Positions 52,511-63,720 are shown, counted from the stretch's first letter. The stretch is DNA of 64,000 bases from Leguminivora glycinivorella (GCF_023078275.1 NC_062975.1:26043085-26107084); one strand, 5' to 3'. Made by a program: numbers and translations. The notes: generated by a model not told the origin, from the letters alone.

Positions 52511-53872
52511 CTTATAGCTAATTATGCATGGACGAATTGTTTTTTTTTTTTAATATGGATGCGAACAAAATAACAGAATATAAATTCTGTCTTTAATGAC
52601 TAACATGCATAGATATATTTGTATAGTTTACAGTACTTATTTATATAGGTACATTTATCGATTTCTTATTTTATATCAATCGCACCTTATTCATATAACT
52701 GTAACTAAATAACAAGCAACAAACAGTACAACAAGTTTTCTTCGATGAAATATTGAAAACCGTCGGCTATGTTAATTAAATCCGTTACGCCAATTAAACA
52801 ACTTTTTTCAATATTATTAGCTCAATAAGGGCCGGCATCTCAAAACAATGTATCCCTACTTCTACTATACCCAATAAACCTGTCAAGAAATAAAAGCGAC
52901 ATCTGCTATCCGATAGCTGCACTAAATACTATCTACAATCTTCCAAGAGGATTCATACAAGTCAGGACACCGTCCTAAGATGTGTATCGGTGCGGAAACT
53001 TAGCGGTCCGAACCAAAACATTACCCATATATAAAACCGTATTATAATCGCTATTATTATGATGAATGAAAGCAATTATAGTTAATATAAATGCCATGGA
53101 TCTCGGGCAATTATTTTTTATAAATGTCGTGTAAAACCGAGTATGATGTTAAAACGGAACAATTAAGAAATTTTAATAAAATATGCGAGAGATAAGCTTT
53201 TGTACGCATCGCGCACGCGTTTTTTTGCGTGTTCAATTATTCTACTTACTATCAATGTTTTGGAAATCTAGCTAGATGAAGGTAATAGGCAAAAAATTAT
53301 TTTAATTTTCGTTAAGATAAGATACTTTCTAATACCTACTTTCTAAAGAAATATTTGTTTATAGTCATTTTGCACACAAAATTGTAGACCAATTCTGAAA
53401 AATCAATCAATAATTTTCTTTAATTTTCAGACATGAATTGTGACAAATAATGCGCGTTACTAGTCAGTCTATAACTCGACAGAACTGATCATTAGTATTG
53501 TAAATAAACAAGAAAAAATATTTTTTCCTAGTGTAATAAGTACCTAAAGGCGATTGTTTTTAGTCGTTCCTATTATGGCTCTCAGGTGTTCCACGGTGTA
53601 CTTTGATGCAATAGGTTTTTGTCACCGAGCTCAGGAATTCTAGGGGAGCTAGCAAATATAATTGTACAGATACTAGAAAAAAATGTGCCAGGGTGACAGA
53701 TGCTAGGGATAGTCGATTTGATACGTAAATTATAAAAGAAAACGCGCATTCTATGTTGCTTCATATTTAGTAAATCTATTTTTTTTACTATCAACTTAAA
53801 ATTCGATTGTCATTTTTATCAACAATTAATATCTTGTGTAGCTTTCTAGTAAAATAATAGTTATTTGTTATA
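52511..53872. other. No gene seen
   Basis: Long AT-rich tract without repeats I recognise; CGCATCGCGCACGCGTTTTT at 53207 is the only CpG cluster. The minus frame 53582-53794 has no support. Confidence 0.45.
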
Positions 53873-54062
53873 CAAGGGGGCAAAGTTGTATTTTAACGCC
53901 GAGTGTGGAATTGAAAAACGAGCAAGTGAAAGGATTCTATAGTTGAACCACGAGCGAAACGAGCGAAGCGAGCGAGAATAGAATCCTGAACTTGCGAGTT
54001 TTTTAACACACGAAAAGTAAAATACATTTGCACCCGAGTGTAACACACAACTTTTCCCCTCA
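53873..54062. mobile_element. MITE with nested inverted repeats
   Basis: Outer ends ACAAGGGGGCAAAGTTGT and ACACAACTTTTCCCCTC; inner arms GAAAGGATTCTAT and ATAGAATCCTGAACTTGC; centre AACGAGCGAAGCGAGCGAGA. I recall the GAGCGAAGCGAGCGAGA core as widespread in Lepidoptera. The frames on the minus strand are shadows. Confidence 0.65.
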
Positions 54063-54844
54063 CTATAGCGAGGAAACTACAACGCAAAAAATGCGTTTAT
54101 CACTGCTTCCAGTAGTTCCACAGGTGGTAAATCATCTTTATTACTAGATTCACCTACTTTTATCAATTTTAAAGCAGTTATTTTGACTTTATTCAAGGTC
54201 AAATTACTTTGCCCAATAGTGGATAAAATGCGTTTTTACCCGCTGGTATTAAAGGACAAAACACGTGTTTCCGAGCTAGTGAGGGAAAAAATAGTTAAAT
54301 GTATCAATTGTATAATGAATAACAATGAAACATGAGATAAAGTAGGTATGTTGATAATGAGTTCACTGTATATTTAGTTTTAGTACACCTTCGATAAATA
54401 TTTTTTTTTAAATAAAATGAGAGTTTAATATGTGTAAATTAATGTTATAGAAAAAAGATGGTCACTTTTTTCGAATAATTGTGCGTTGTGATTTAGACGT
54501 AGGCTTAATGATTCAACTTATATAAAACTTACATACCTACTGTTTTTTAGAGCTAATAAAAAAAAACTTCAAAATATTGAATAAAATTTGATTACATAGT
54601 ACACTTTTTTATTACTTATCACCCAGTAACCTGCAACCCGCCACATCTATCCACGTACCGGCCGTTCCCTACGCACCCGTCGCATGCGCATACATTTGCA
54701 TGCATTTCATAACCAGTGAGCGGGCGCATAACATTACGCCGCACTTTTTCGCTTTCCAACGGACTTTTTGGACAGATGGCTGTTCCGGGGTCTAGGTTTT
54801 GGGAGAGAAGTACACAGTCGCATTCTGTTGCCTACATCTTCACT
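54063..54844. other. No gene; CpG-bearing patch
   Basis: 54625-54760 is GC-richer with GTCGCATGCGCATACATTTG, alternating purine-pyrimidine, and no frame or repeat identity. Rest is AT-rich. Confidence 0.4.
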
Positions 54845-54971
54845 TTTTTAGGGTTCCATAGTCAACTAGGAACCCTTATAGTTTCGCCATGTCTGTCTGT
54901 CCATCCGCGGATAATCTCAGTGGCCGTTAGGACTGGAAAGCTGAAATTTGGGACCAATATGTATATAAATC
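54845..54971 (+). repeat. GGAACCCTT dispersed element, copy 3, left part
   Basis: AGGGTTCCATAGTCAACTAG to GGGACCAATATGTATATAAATC. It resumes at 55876 after a 904-bp insertion. Confidence 0.8.
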
Positions 54972-55875
54972 GGTTGTCTATTGCTTGCCCGACAGTCATT
55001 TAACATAATATTCATATGCCCGAATCTAACTTGCCTGAATTTCATTTGCCCGAATGATTTGTTTACCATAAAAATTGTATGACATACTGGTTGTTTATCC
55101 GAACATTACCTTCCATAATCATACAATGCCATACTATTTGTTAGCCATATTATTAAGTGCAATAATATGTTTTATAATATAATATTCAAACGCCATAAGC
55201 AATTATTGCCATATTAATTGTTGCCCATATTATTACCTAACCTACTTTCTGATAGCAGTTTCATTTTCCAAGGGGTCACAGTTCTAACCTAACCTAACCT
55301 ACTTTCTGATAGCAGTTTCATTTTCCAGGGGGTCACAGTTGTAACCTAAACTAACCTACTTTCTGATAGCAGTTTCTTTTTCCAGGGGGTCACAGTTCTA
55401 AACTAACCTAACCTACTTTCTGATAGCAGTTTCTTTTTCCAGGGGGTCACAGTTCTAAACTTACCTAACCTACTTTCTGATAGCAGTTTTATTTTCCAGG
55501 GCGTCACAGTTCTAACCTAACCTAACCTACTTTCTGATAGCAGATTCATTCTTTAGTACTTCTAGTAGTGTCGTCTCTGTGATAATTACGCATTTCGATG
55601 ATTCTGCCAAATCACATTATGGAAATTGACTTTTCTGGTCGCTAATCTGGATGACAAATGATGGTATGGAATGTGGTAATTACTGATTTCGATGATTCTG
55701 ACAAATGACATTATGGAAACTGACTTCATGGGAAACAAAGTTTCTGGCACTTGATTAATATAGTAAACAATGATTATGGCATAAGATGTTACCTATGAGA
55801 AACAATATTATGATTATTGAATAGGGTGGCAAATAAAATTATGGCAAATGAAATTCTGGCAAATGGGGGTATCCC
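54972..55875. mobile_element. 904-bp insertion with 9-bp target duplication
   Basis: ATATAAATC at 54963-54971 is repeated at 55876-55884 around this insert (8 bp if the first A is chance). The insert starts GGTTGTCTATTGCTTGCC and ends GGCAAATGGGGGTATCCC, with weak terminal pairing but many subterminal words ATTTGCC/GGCAAAT and TTGCCATA/TATGGCAA in opposite orientation at the two ends. An 8-bp duplication would fit hAT or P-type elements. No transposase frame; a 57-bp minisatellite fills the middle. Confidence 0.65.
55241..55550 (+). repeat. 57-bp minisatellite, 5.4 units
   Basis: Unit starts fall at 55241, 55298, 55355, 55412, 55469 and 55526, exactly 57 bp apart. Each unit has CTACTTTCTGATAGCAG, CCAGGGGGTCACAGTT and ends in CCTAACCTAACC, which is two to three units of the insect telomere repeat. 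Confidence 0.92.
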
Positions 55876-55965
55876 ATATAAATCACGCAGACAAAGTGCA
55901 AAAATAAAAAGAGGAAAAAATGTTTTATTAGGGTACCCCCGCCTAACGTAATAATTTTTGAAAGT
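55876..55965 (+). repeat. GGAACCCTT dispersed element, copy 3, right part
   Basis: AAATCACGCAGACAAAGTGC to TTTTATTAGGGTACCCCCGC, then lost. It continues directly from 54971. Confidence 0.8.
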
Positions 55966-56353
55966 TTTATTTTAGCTAACTTCGTATCGTATTAAAATAT
56001 TACTACATTTTGAGGTTTTTATGTATTTTGAAGCCATGTAATGGTTTTAAATAGAAAAATAATTATGTAATTACAAACAATGACTGTTAGGACAGGTAAA
56101 CTCAATGATCAGTTTTGCTATTCGCCAATAGATGGCACTATGGGTATCAAAATAAACAATTATTTTGCCTTTGTCAGTCTTAACTTTGTACGTTTGTAAT
56201 GTAACACATTTACATTAGATAACATTATTTAAATGTTTTTCTATTGTTAGTGTTGAACAAGAAAATATAAAACTGAACTAAATGTGACCAAGATCTGAAT
56301 TGAACCAGAGTAGTATTAGTAGCTTACGCGGCTACAGTGACACACTATCTTTA
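55966..56353. other. No gene seen
   Basis: AT-rich; TTCGCCAATAGATGGCACTA at 56132 may be a scrap. Confidence 0.45.
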
Positions 56354-56483
56354 GGGGGGCAATTTTTGAATCTCGCATACGGGATTTTGTCACTAAAATA
56401 CCGGTTGAAATCGGTGACTTGCTTATTATTTTCAGTAACAATTTTCTGAATTCGAACGCGAGAGACTCAAAAATCGGCCCCCT
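56354..56483. mobile_element. MITE, single copy of the 28.4-kb foldback unit
   Basis: GGGGGGCAATTTTTGAATCT to GACTCAAAAATCGGCCCCC; 130 bp with about 20-bp inverted ends. Confidence 0.8.
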
Positions 56484-56995
56484 ATACCTACTTAATTCTC
56501 TCTTAATTCTATCTTTGAATTTTCGAGCACACGGTTTTGTTACTCAAAGAGCTCGAAAATCGGTGGATAACCGCGAAATCCTATTCGCCAGTGGTGGATA
56601 TGAACGCAAAATACGCAAAATTGAAACTCCAATGAGTTCTTTTCAGTTGGTAATATGATCAGAAAATATGTAATGTATGTTAATTATTTTGATAATACCT
56701 AGTTGTAATATCAAAACAAGAAAAAGACATAATCAAATGCCATTCCTGTTCGGCCAAGCTTCTTGTTTAGCCACTTACTTAAACAGTGTTAAAAACATAA
56801 TGCTCACGCAGTAATGGAGGCAAATTTATTCGTCATACTACTCCGTATGAATAATTTATCCTGAGAATTCTTGTGCATATTATCGTGTGTGTTTTATTGT
56901 GATTTGATGATTTTTGAGTATTTACTCTAGGTTTACCAGGAATGCACTGTTTTTGCTTTTCTTAGATGGTTATTATGTAGATTTATATCGTCGCC
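56484..56995. other. No gene seen
   Basis: AT-rich; nothing recognised. Confidence 0.45.
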
Positions 56996-57072
56996 TAGCA
57001 CCCATATTACAAGCTTTGCTTAGTTTGGGGCTAGCTTGATTTGTGTAAGGTGTCTCCACAATAATTATTTAT
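56996..57072 (+). mobile_element. GACCGGT SINE, 3' end only
   Basis: TAGCACCCATATTACAAGCT, GCTTAGTTTGGGGCTAGCTT, GTGTAAGGTGTCTCCA and a TTATTTATTTG tail. Matches the subfamily of 27913-28163. Confidence 0.7.
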
Positions 57073-57120
57073 TTGCTTATTTATTATTTTGTGCAGAATA
57101 TTATAAATAAGTTAGAGGCG

Positions 57121-57340
57121 CCACCAGTGGCTTTCTTCACCACAGTGACATTGACACTTGACACAGACATTTCTGTGCCCATTTCTGAGTTGCGTCAATA
57201 TTTCTTAGTTGGACAGGGCTCAGCGTCAATATTTCTTAGTTAGACAGGGCTCAGCGTCAATAATTCTGGGTTGGACAGGGAATGCTCAAAGTGTCACTGT
57301 CGGACGACAATTGTCACTATTGTTAAATAGGCCACTGGTC
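57121..57340. mobile_element. MITE ending in GGCCACTGG, copy 2
   Basis: CCACCAGTGGCTTTCTTCAC to TTAAATAGGCCACTGGTC. It is longer than the 15088 copy because a 31-bp block (GCGTCAATATTTCTTAGTTG...) is present three times at 57192, 57223 and 57254. Confidence 0.75.
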
Positions 57341-57583
57341 AGTTAGAAGCCAGGAAATAAAAAGGCGACCAGTACAATCACAGTATCAATGAACAGTATC
57401 AGTATATCAGTAACGGTCGTTCGTTAGGGCGCGCTGAATATGCATGAGCCGCCATATGTCGGCTTGTCGGCGTTTTTCTTGTGGGAATGGTGACGGTTGT
57501 TGCTGTTTGTTCCGTTTTTGAATTTGGTAGAACATTTGCCGTTTGTGGACATCCTCACATGTTTGGTGTAGGTTTGAACGAAG
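57341..57583. other. CpG-bearing stretch, no gene called
   Basis: 57415-57560 is GC-richer (GTTCGTTAGGGCGCGCTGAA) and could be regulatory. No extended frame. Confidence 0.3.
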
Positions 57584-57720
57584 TAGTTTAGTTTAGTTTA
57601 GTTTATTTATTCATGAACAATTTGACATCGTGTTTGAATGTGTATGTCTAATATATACAGTAAAATAATACAAACAAAAACATATTATACAATAAAAACC
57701 CCCAATAAAAATGTCTGCTA
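57584..57720 (-). mobile_element. LINE 3' end, (CTAAA)n tail
   Basis: (GTTTA)n at 57584-57605 followed by TTTATTCATGAACAATTTGA is the reverse of a LINE end with AATAAA. Confidence 0.5.
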
Positions 57721-57930
57721 TTATACTTATTAAATAAAACAATGATAAAAATAATGATTAAAAAAAAAAAAAAAATTAAAATTAATGAAAGAACATAATA
57801 ACTAATAGTACTGATGACTTTGATGTGGATACTGTCATACTAGCTTTATATAATTTACAACGTATTATTTGCATTAATTTCTACATTACCGATAGTAGTT
57901 TTAAAATATTAAATGTTCTGTTTGGACCGA
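57721..57930. other. No gene; A-rich tract
   Basis: A run of about 15 A at 57759-57774; otherwise AT-rich. Confidence 0.5.
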
Positions 57931-58061
57931 ATGTGGCAAATCAAGCAGATGCTACGTCGACCAATCCGGTCGCATTGCGCGAGACACTGGTTGGCCGAGC
58001 GGCACTGCTGACGGCTTTTTGACAGTTCTGTCATAACCTTGCTTTGCGAAGGAGTTTCGAA

Positions 58062-58104
58062 ATGTATAAATTGCCGAAAACCATAACTTTAATGTTTGTA
58101 ATTG
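58062..58104 (+). CDS. Possible first coding exon (signal-peptide like)
   Basis: ATG at 58062 opens 14 codons reading MYKLPKTITLMFVI plus one base, then GTGAGTTAAG, a near-consensus splice donor (phase 1). A basic start followed by a hydrophobic run fits the front of a signal peptide. The 130 bp upstream (57935-58061) is GC- and CpG-richer than its surroundings, as a 5' untranslated exon would be, and AAATGT is an acceptable start context. No downstream exon is identified inside the window, and no repeat family covers the segment. It could equally be part of an unrecognised element. Confidence 0.25.
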
Positions 58105-58659
58105 GTGAGTTAAGTGTTTAGAAAACACTGTGATAATAAATAGTAAGTACCTATTTGATTCAATTATGATCTTTTATTTACTCCGATTTCATACCTTGGT
58201 TACAAATGGCCGCCAAGAACAGTAAAATGACCATCATGCACCAACAATACCTTACTTACCCTGTCAGCACGGGGATTTCGAGTTTGTGTCAACGAAATTA
58301 TTCTTACGATTTATGTCGGGTTCTTGCCAGTTTCCTGGTTTGGTTCAGGTTTTGAATTAAACCGTTCAGGGTTGATAATAAGTATTGGAATATGTAACTC
58401 TATTGCAATTTTGAGATGTGGCCGTTTAGCTGGGTTATCCCTTTGGTCCAACACATTGAATCACATTTTTTCTTGTCTTATGTCGATCTGTCGGCGTCTT
58501 TATTGTAAGAGCGATGAAACGCCGCCGCCGTCTGATAGTATTTAAATCTTACTGGAATAATTATTTTGACATATTCGTTGGAAAAAAAGTTTTTTACTAT
58601 ACTATACGGAATTTATAAGTCATAACTCAGGTAAGTACATAATAAGTGCGGTGTCGCAC
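58105..58659. other. No gene seen
   Basis: AT-rich. CTGTCGGCGTCTTTATTGTA at 58490 resembles CTTGTCGGCGTTTTTCTTGT at 57464. The 73-codon frame 58324-58545 is unassigned. Confidence 0.4.
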
Positions 58660-59117
58660 GTCAAACGCTTCAGTGACCGAGTGGTCCAAGAGCTGGCAGG
58701 ATTTTGGAGTAGGTCCTTGAGGCAACCTGGAAAGGTGCTCAGATGCTTCACTGATCATAGCCAACATCAGGTCTGCAAGTCTGGCAGCTGGGGAGCGGGG
58801 CTTTATCGAGCTATGAATTTTTAAAGATTTAATTTTTTGAGGCCCAAAAAAGGTGTTTGAGGCAACCTGGAATTATTAAAAAGTGAAAATAGAGTTCCAC
58901 AGAAGTCGCATAGTATTTATGCCAGATCATTTGGCCGGGTGGCACCGTGCCAGAACAGTGCAAAGTGGTAAAAAAAAAAATTCCAAAAAAGGTTCTTGAG
59001 GCAGTCTGTCATTTTTACCAGTGAAAGATGGGGGTCTAAATAGCCATGGAAAAATAATGCCATGACATGAGGTGGGGTCCGTACCCTGCCATTCGATCTT
59101 GAAAGTCAATTTTTTAG
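58660..59117. repeat. Irregular repeat block beside the satellite
   Basis: TTGAGGCAACCTGGAA occurs twice (58718, 58857) with a weaker TTGAGGCAGTCTG at 58996. It leads directly into the 157-bp satellite and may be part of the same larger repeat. Confidence 0.45.
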
Positions 59118-59886
59118 TTTTTCGTAAATAAATCGTAAACGGTGGCCCACAGCAAAAAAATATGTTAAACAGAAAATATCTACATAAAATTTCCTACAAG
59201 AAAGGTTATATACGTTTTCTCGATAGGATCAATATATCAATGGATAATTTAGTAAGAAAGTTTTTTTTAATCGATTACATGCTCCGTTTTTCGTCAATAC
59301 CTCGTAAACGGTGGCCCACAGCAAAAAAATATGTTAAACAGAAAATATCTACATAAAATTTCCTATAAGAAAGGTTATATAAGTTTTTTCGCTAGGATCA
59401 ATTTTTTAGTTGGAAAGTATTTTTAAATAGATATTTGGGCCGTTTTTTGTTGATAACTCAAAAACGGTGGCTCACAGCCAAAAATAATATTAGACAGAAT
59501 TAATCTACATAATATTTCCTACAAGAAATGTTCTATAAGATTTTTCGCTAGGATCAATATTTTACTTGGAAAGTATTTTCAAATAGATTTCATGGGCCGT
59601 TTTTTGTTAATAACTCGAAATCGGTGGCTCACAGCCAAAAGTAATGTTAGACAGAATTAATCTACATAATATTTCCTACAAGAAAGGTTCTATAACATTT
59701 TTCGCTAGAATCAATATTTTAGTTGCAAAGTATTTTTAAATAGATTTCATGGGCCGCTTTTTGTTGATAACTCAAAAACGGTGGTCCACAGCTAGATCAA
59801 TCATCAACGGGAATAACAAACATAAAATTTGCTACAGTAAAAGTTTTGTACGTTTTTTCGCTAGGATCAATAATATTTAAATAGAT
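59118..59886 (+). repeat. ~157-bp satellite, 4.7 units
   Basis: CGGTGGCCCACAGC-type words start units at 59141, 59310, 59466, 59623 and 59780, so the period is 156-157 bp with one longer unit of 169. Conserved parts are ATTTCCTACAAGAAAGGTT and TTTTTCGCTAGGATCAAT. The last unit is cut by a LINE. Confidence 0.9.
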
Positions 59887-61787
59887 TTATTTATTCATTT
59901 ACACAAAGAAAATTACACAGTATGACAGTATACAAAACTAAAGCACCGTGAATTTTAAATAAACATTGCAACAAGTAACACAAAATTAAATATTAAATAA
60001 ACAGCAAAATCAAAACATAACATAGGTACCATAACATAACTAATAAATAACAGATGAAGGCCTAGCATCCAATCCGACACAAAACCTCATGCATTCGTCA
60101 CGTATAAACGCCCATCTTCTCGCAAGAATATCAACATTAGGTGCCACGTCTAAAAACTCATTCACCATTTGCAGTGCACGAACTAGCGGTGACTTGCGGC
60201 AAAACACGGATTGAGCGGCCGGCACCGCCAGCAGGGGGTGCCTACATTCATGAAAAGCATATTTCGTCACAGGGGAAACAAATAGACGTATTAGCTGGGA
60301 TACTAAAACCGGGCAATCTGACTCCCCCTTCAAAATACTACATGCAACAGATATCAGCACGACATTACGCCTAACTTCTAACGAGAAGAAACCCAACGTC
60401 ACCAAAAGGAATTTTGTTGGGTACAAGAATCGGTAATAGCCGTACATTTTTTTATGAAAGAAACGCAAAAATGTTTTTTTTTTAACCCAAGCCTGCGTTA
60501 ACAGTCTGCAGCAAGCATTGTCATGTGCTCATGAAAGTCAAGGTGGTAATCTAAAACAACCCCCAAGTCCCGTATCGATGTGACACGCACGGGCGATGGG
60601 TTTCCACCCCAGGAGATACTGCCTACACAGGGGACTACGCGCTTTACAAAAAGTAATAACCGCACACTTGTGAACATTGAACTGAAGTTTGTTTACAAGA
60701 CTCAATTCATAATCCTGATCAATATCACTTTGTAAATATTGTAAGTCAGACTCTTCCTGGACCCTGTAAATTAGTTTCAGGTCGTCAGCATAGAGTAGGC
60801 ATTGCGCATGCTTAGACACCAAGGCCAGATCATTGACCATAACGCTAAAGAGCAGAGGACCCAGAATAGAGCCCTGACTGACCCCGGAACGGGTGGGGTA
60901 GGCACTCGACACAAAGCATCCGTGCTGCACATATTGCCGTCTATCACGTAGATTACTAGCAAAAAGGCAAAGCAGTTTACGCGAGAAACCAATGCTGCAT
61001 AATTTGCTTAAGTTTGAAATCGAAGTACAGCACGTCCACCTGCATCCTTCTATCTAAGTAGCGCGATTCAACAGAGTGTTTTAGCCTGAAACCATGTTGT
61101 GCGTCGCAACGGAAAGGTTTTAGTTTACGAGAGATAATTCTGTTCAAAATAATTTTAAATACTTTGGCAACCGCGGAGAGAATGGCAATGGGGCGGTGAT
61201 TTTCCATGTTGGCCGTATCACTCGACTTCGGGATGGGCGTCACACGAGTGACCTTCCATTGAGAAGGATATTCTCCAGAATGCAGAATTTGGTTGAAGAT
61301 ATAAGTTGCCGGTGCTATTAAGCAGTCCTGGCAGTCCTTCAAGATATACATAGGATGGAATTCTGTCTGGACCAGGGGAGCTCAGAGGTTTGAAATAATG
61401 AAATAATGAAATAATGAAATATTTATTTTCCAAGTAGGCATATTACAATGCGCTTATGAACGTCAAATAAAACTACGCCGGCTCTAACCCTACGCCTCAG
61501 CCTCGAGAAGATTTCAGTCCCCCCTCAGTTGGAGGAGGGTATCCACTATGGGACCGGCAAGAAACTCGGCGGGCCACTTCTTTTCAAAACATTACATCTT
61601 ATATTTAACATGCATTAAAAAAAAAAACAAGATACAATTTAATAAGCAAAAGTATTCATAAAAAAAAATATTAACACAAGAAATTATTATTATTTGAGAC
61701 TGGCTATGCCACGCTCCAATTCAAGAGAAGTGATTTTATTAATGTGAATGTAATTGGCATTGGTAGACATTTTAGTAGGACTAGGAT
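59887..61787 (-). pseudogene. Jockey-like LINE, 5' truncated and frame-broken
   Basis: Read on the minus strand from 61787 to the 3' end near 59887. Segments in order: SLELERGIASLK (61700-61790), SSPGPDRIPSYVYLEG (61345-61400), PSQWKVTRVTPIPK and HRPIAILSAVAKVFK (RT fingers), DVLYFDF (catalytic motif A, 61030), RSGVSQGSILGPLLF (motif B, 60850-60895), CLLYADDLKLIY (motif C with both aspartates, 60775-60805), then the thumb and a C-terminal domain 60040-60468 ending CMRFCVGLDARP. Frames shift near 61350, 61000 and 60500, and sequence between motifs A and B is deleted, so it cannot be functional. AATAAA-rich 3' end at 59887-59950. RT would copy element RNA at a nicked target. Confidence 0.85.
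61394..61692 (-). mobile_element. Second LINE 3' end nested in the first
   Basis: 299 bp flanked by TTTGA at 61389-61393 and 61693-61697. It is the 3' region of another LINE: an 8-bp tail (ATTTCATT)n, AATATTTATTTTCC region, ACGCCGGCTCTAACCCTACG, and TGGGACCGGCAAGAAACTCG. Removing it rejoins IASLK to PLSSPGPD in the host LINE frame. Confidence 0.85.
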
Positions 61788-61795
61788 TGCTCTTT

Positions 61796-61850
61796 AATAA
61801 CGATTATATGGTTCGTTTATCGTAAATAACTCGTAAACGTAAATAACTCG
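61796..61850 (+). repeat. Satellite resumes after the LINE
   Basis: CGATTATATGGTTCGTTTAT and TAAATAACTCGTAAACG match the satellite just past its cut at 59886. Confidence 0.65.
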
Positions 61851-61874
61851 CACAGTGGATCCAAGCAAGAATTG

Positions 61875-61995
61875 CACGGGAAGCATGGTCGCGCGTTAGA
61901 CGATAAAATAGCAGGCCGTCCCTATCGCACTATCAGTAAGTGCGATAGGGACGGCCTGATATTTTATCGTCTATCGCGCGACCATGCTTCCCGTG
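61875..61995. mobile_element. Foldback MITE, 121 bp
   Basis: CACGGGAAGCATGGTCGCGC and GCGCGACCATGCTTCCCGTG with arms of about 57 bp (including CGTCCCTATCGCACT). The loop is only a few bases. Confidence 0.85.
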
Positions 61996-62704
61996 TTGGT
62001 CTGATGCAGAGAACAGCATGCATCTACATACAATTTGCTATACTAAGGGCTTCACAAAGTGTTCATCGATTTTGAGTTTTGAGTTGAAACTCCTAAAGGC
62101 TATGCCAGGATAAGCTAAGTGAATCTGCCCCCAGCGAGTTTTGGCTTCAACTTTTTTTATTGATTTGTATTAGTATCAAGTATGCCAAATTTCAGCTTCC
62201 AAAACTTTATAGTTTAGTAATTAAAAAAAAAAAAGAAATTTGAACTTTCTTCGATATATTTTTTTCTGGGCTGCCGATTTTGACGTGCGTCACGTATATT
62301 GTGCATGTAGGTAGGACAAATATACGATATTATTTTTTTGTTATACATATTGCCATACAAAAACTTAAAAAAAAAAAATTAAGTATTATCATGCAAGCGA
62401 CACCTCCAGATTTTTCATCAAAGTAAGCCTCTTTAATAAGCTATCAAATGAATATAAATACTTAATTTTATCTGTTGTAGAACAAGGTGTTTTTTTTTTA
62501 AATTGAATACATCACAATACTTTTTACTCCCATACACACTTGTTGAAACGAATCGCTGACAAACTCCAGAGAAACGTGCATGTTCGTCATAAATACTGGC
62601 CACTAATAAAAATTAAAAAAATACATATATGAATATGTTTTTTTTAAGTCACAAATTGCGAAAAAAATCTTTTATAAAATTTGTAAAAAAAAAATACAGG
62701 ATGT
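61996..62704. other. AT-rich, no gene
   Basis: Many A and T runs of 8-11 bases; nothing coding. Confidence 0.5.
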
Positions 62705-63490
62705 TTTTCTGATGCCAATCGATTCCATTCCTATTCAGTATCAATAGTTTCTTAGGGCTCAGCTTCCGATAATTTTCTAAAAAGCCGCAAATTGTAGAAA
62801 ACTTTTTCCACATTTCCCCCATAGTGTATGATATGTGTGTGCTATAGCCTGTCAACCAAATTTTGGCAGTAGCAATGTACATCGAACTAAAGTATGGTAT
62901 CCCTATAAAACGAACAAAAACTAGCAATGTACGTCGAACAGCCACAGATATTTTTTTTCAAGGGGCTCGTTGGGCCTGCAGCATTGGAATGCCTCCGTAA
63001 TAAAAAAAACATATGAAACACGTATACTCATCCTGTACTTCCTTACGAATTAGATAATGTATTAAAAAGGGACGGATATATGTTAGTTATTTCTCTTTTT
63101 CGTAGGGTGGAGGTTTCCACAGATAAGATACAAATGACACGCGAATTTCCACCGATTTTCAAAACTAGTGTTGCTAGCCCGCGATTTTTCAAATTTGCCG
63201 CCTTTTTCTAGTGACAAGATTTGGTTGACGGTCTTTAGATATCTACAAAAATTAAACTATTTTTTACAAACGGATTTTTTGATGCCAATCGATTCCATTC
63301 TTATCCAGTATCAATACTTGCTTTGCACTAAAAACCCACAAATCAATGGATACATTTTCCATACATTTTGTTATGGGGTAAATGTGGACAACAATTTCTT
63401 CAATTTGTGGCTCTTTAGTACATTACCGCAAGTTGAGCTCAAAGAAAGTTTCGATACTGAATAGGAACGGAATCGATTGGCACCAGAAAA
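62705..63490. repeat. Large inverted repeat with a third copy
   Basis: GATGCCAATCGATTCCATTC at 62712 reads rightward; its inverse GAATCGATTGGCACC ends near 63484. Similarity continues inward for about 130 bp (AGCCGCAAATTG against CAATTTGTGGCT, CCACATTTCCCCCAT against ATGGGGTAAATGTGG). A third copy of the end word lies at 63280 in forward orientation, so 63270-63490 is itself a hairpin. Opposed frames of 98 codons over each arm (62649-62945 minus, 63168-63464 plus) are a by-product of this symmetry. Confidence 0.75.
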
Positions 63491-63720
63491 ACACCATGTG
63501 AAAAATTTTTTTTTTCATATAAATTGTATGAGAAAAGTTTTTCGCAATTGGTGACGTGACTACGGGTCAATGTTTTAAATGTCACATCAAATCATCATGG
63601 TTATTACCTACTGCTAAATTTATTTTTCTTAATAATTTTAGTATATGCCTAATAGTAAAATATGTGAGCTACATAAAAATCACTTTACTATCGATGAATA
63701 ATATTCATGAATACTAATAC

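Noticed and set aside
60141..60374. Plus-strand 77-codon frame
   Set aside because: Opposite strand of the well-supported LINE C-terminal domain at 60040-60468.
62649..63464. Two 98-codon frames on opposite strands
   Set aside because: They lie on the two arms of an inverted repeat, so one sequence produces both; no known domain.
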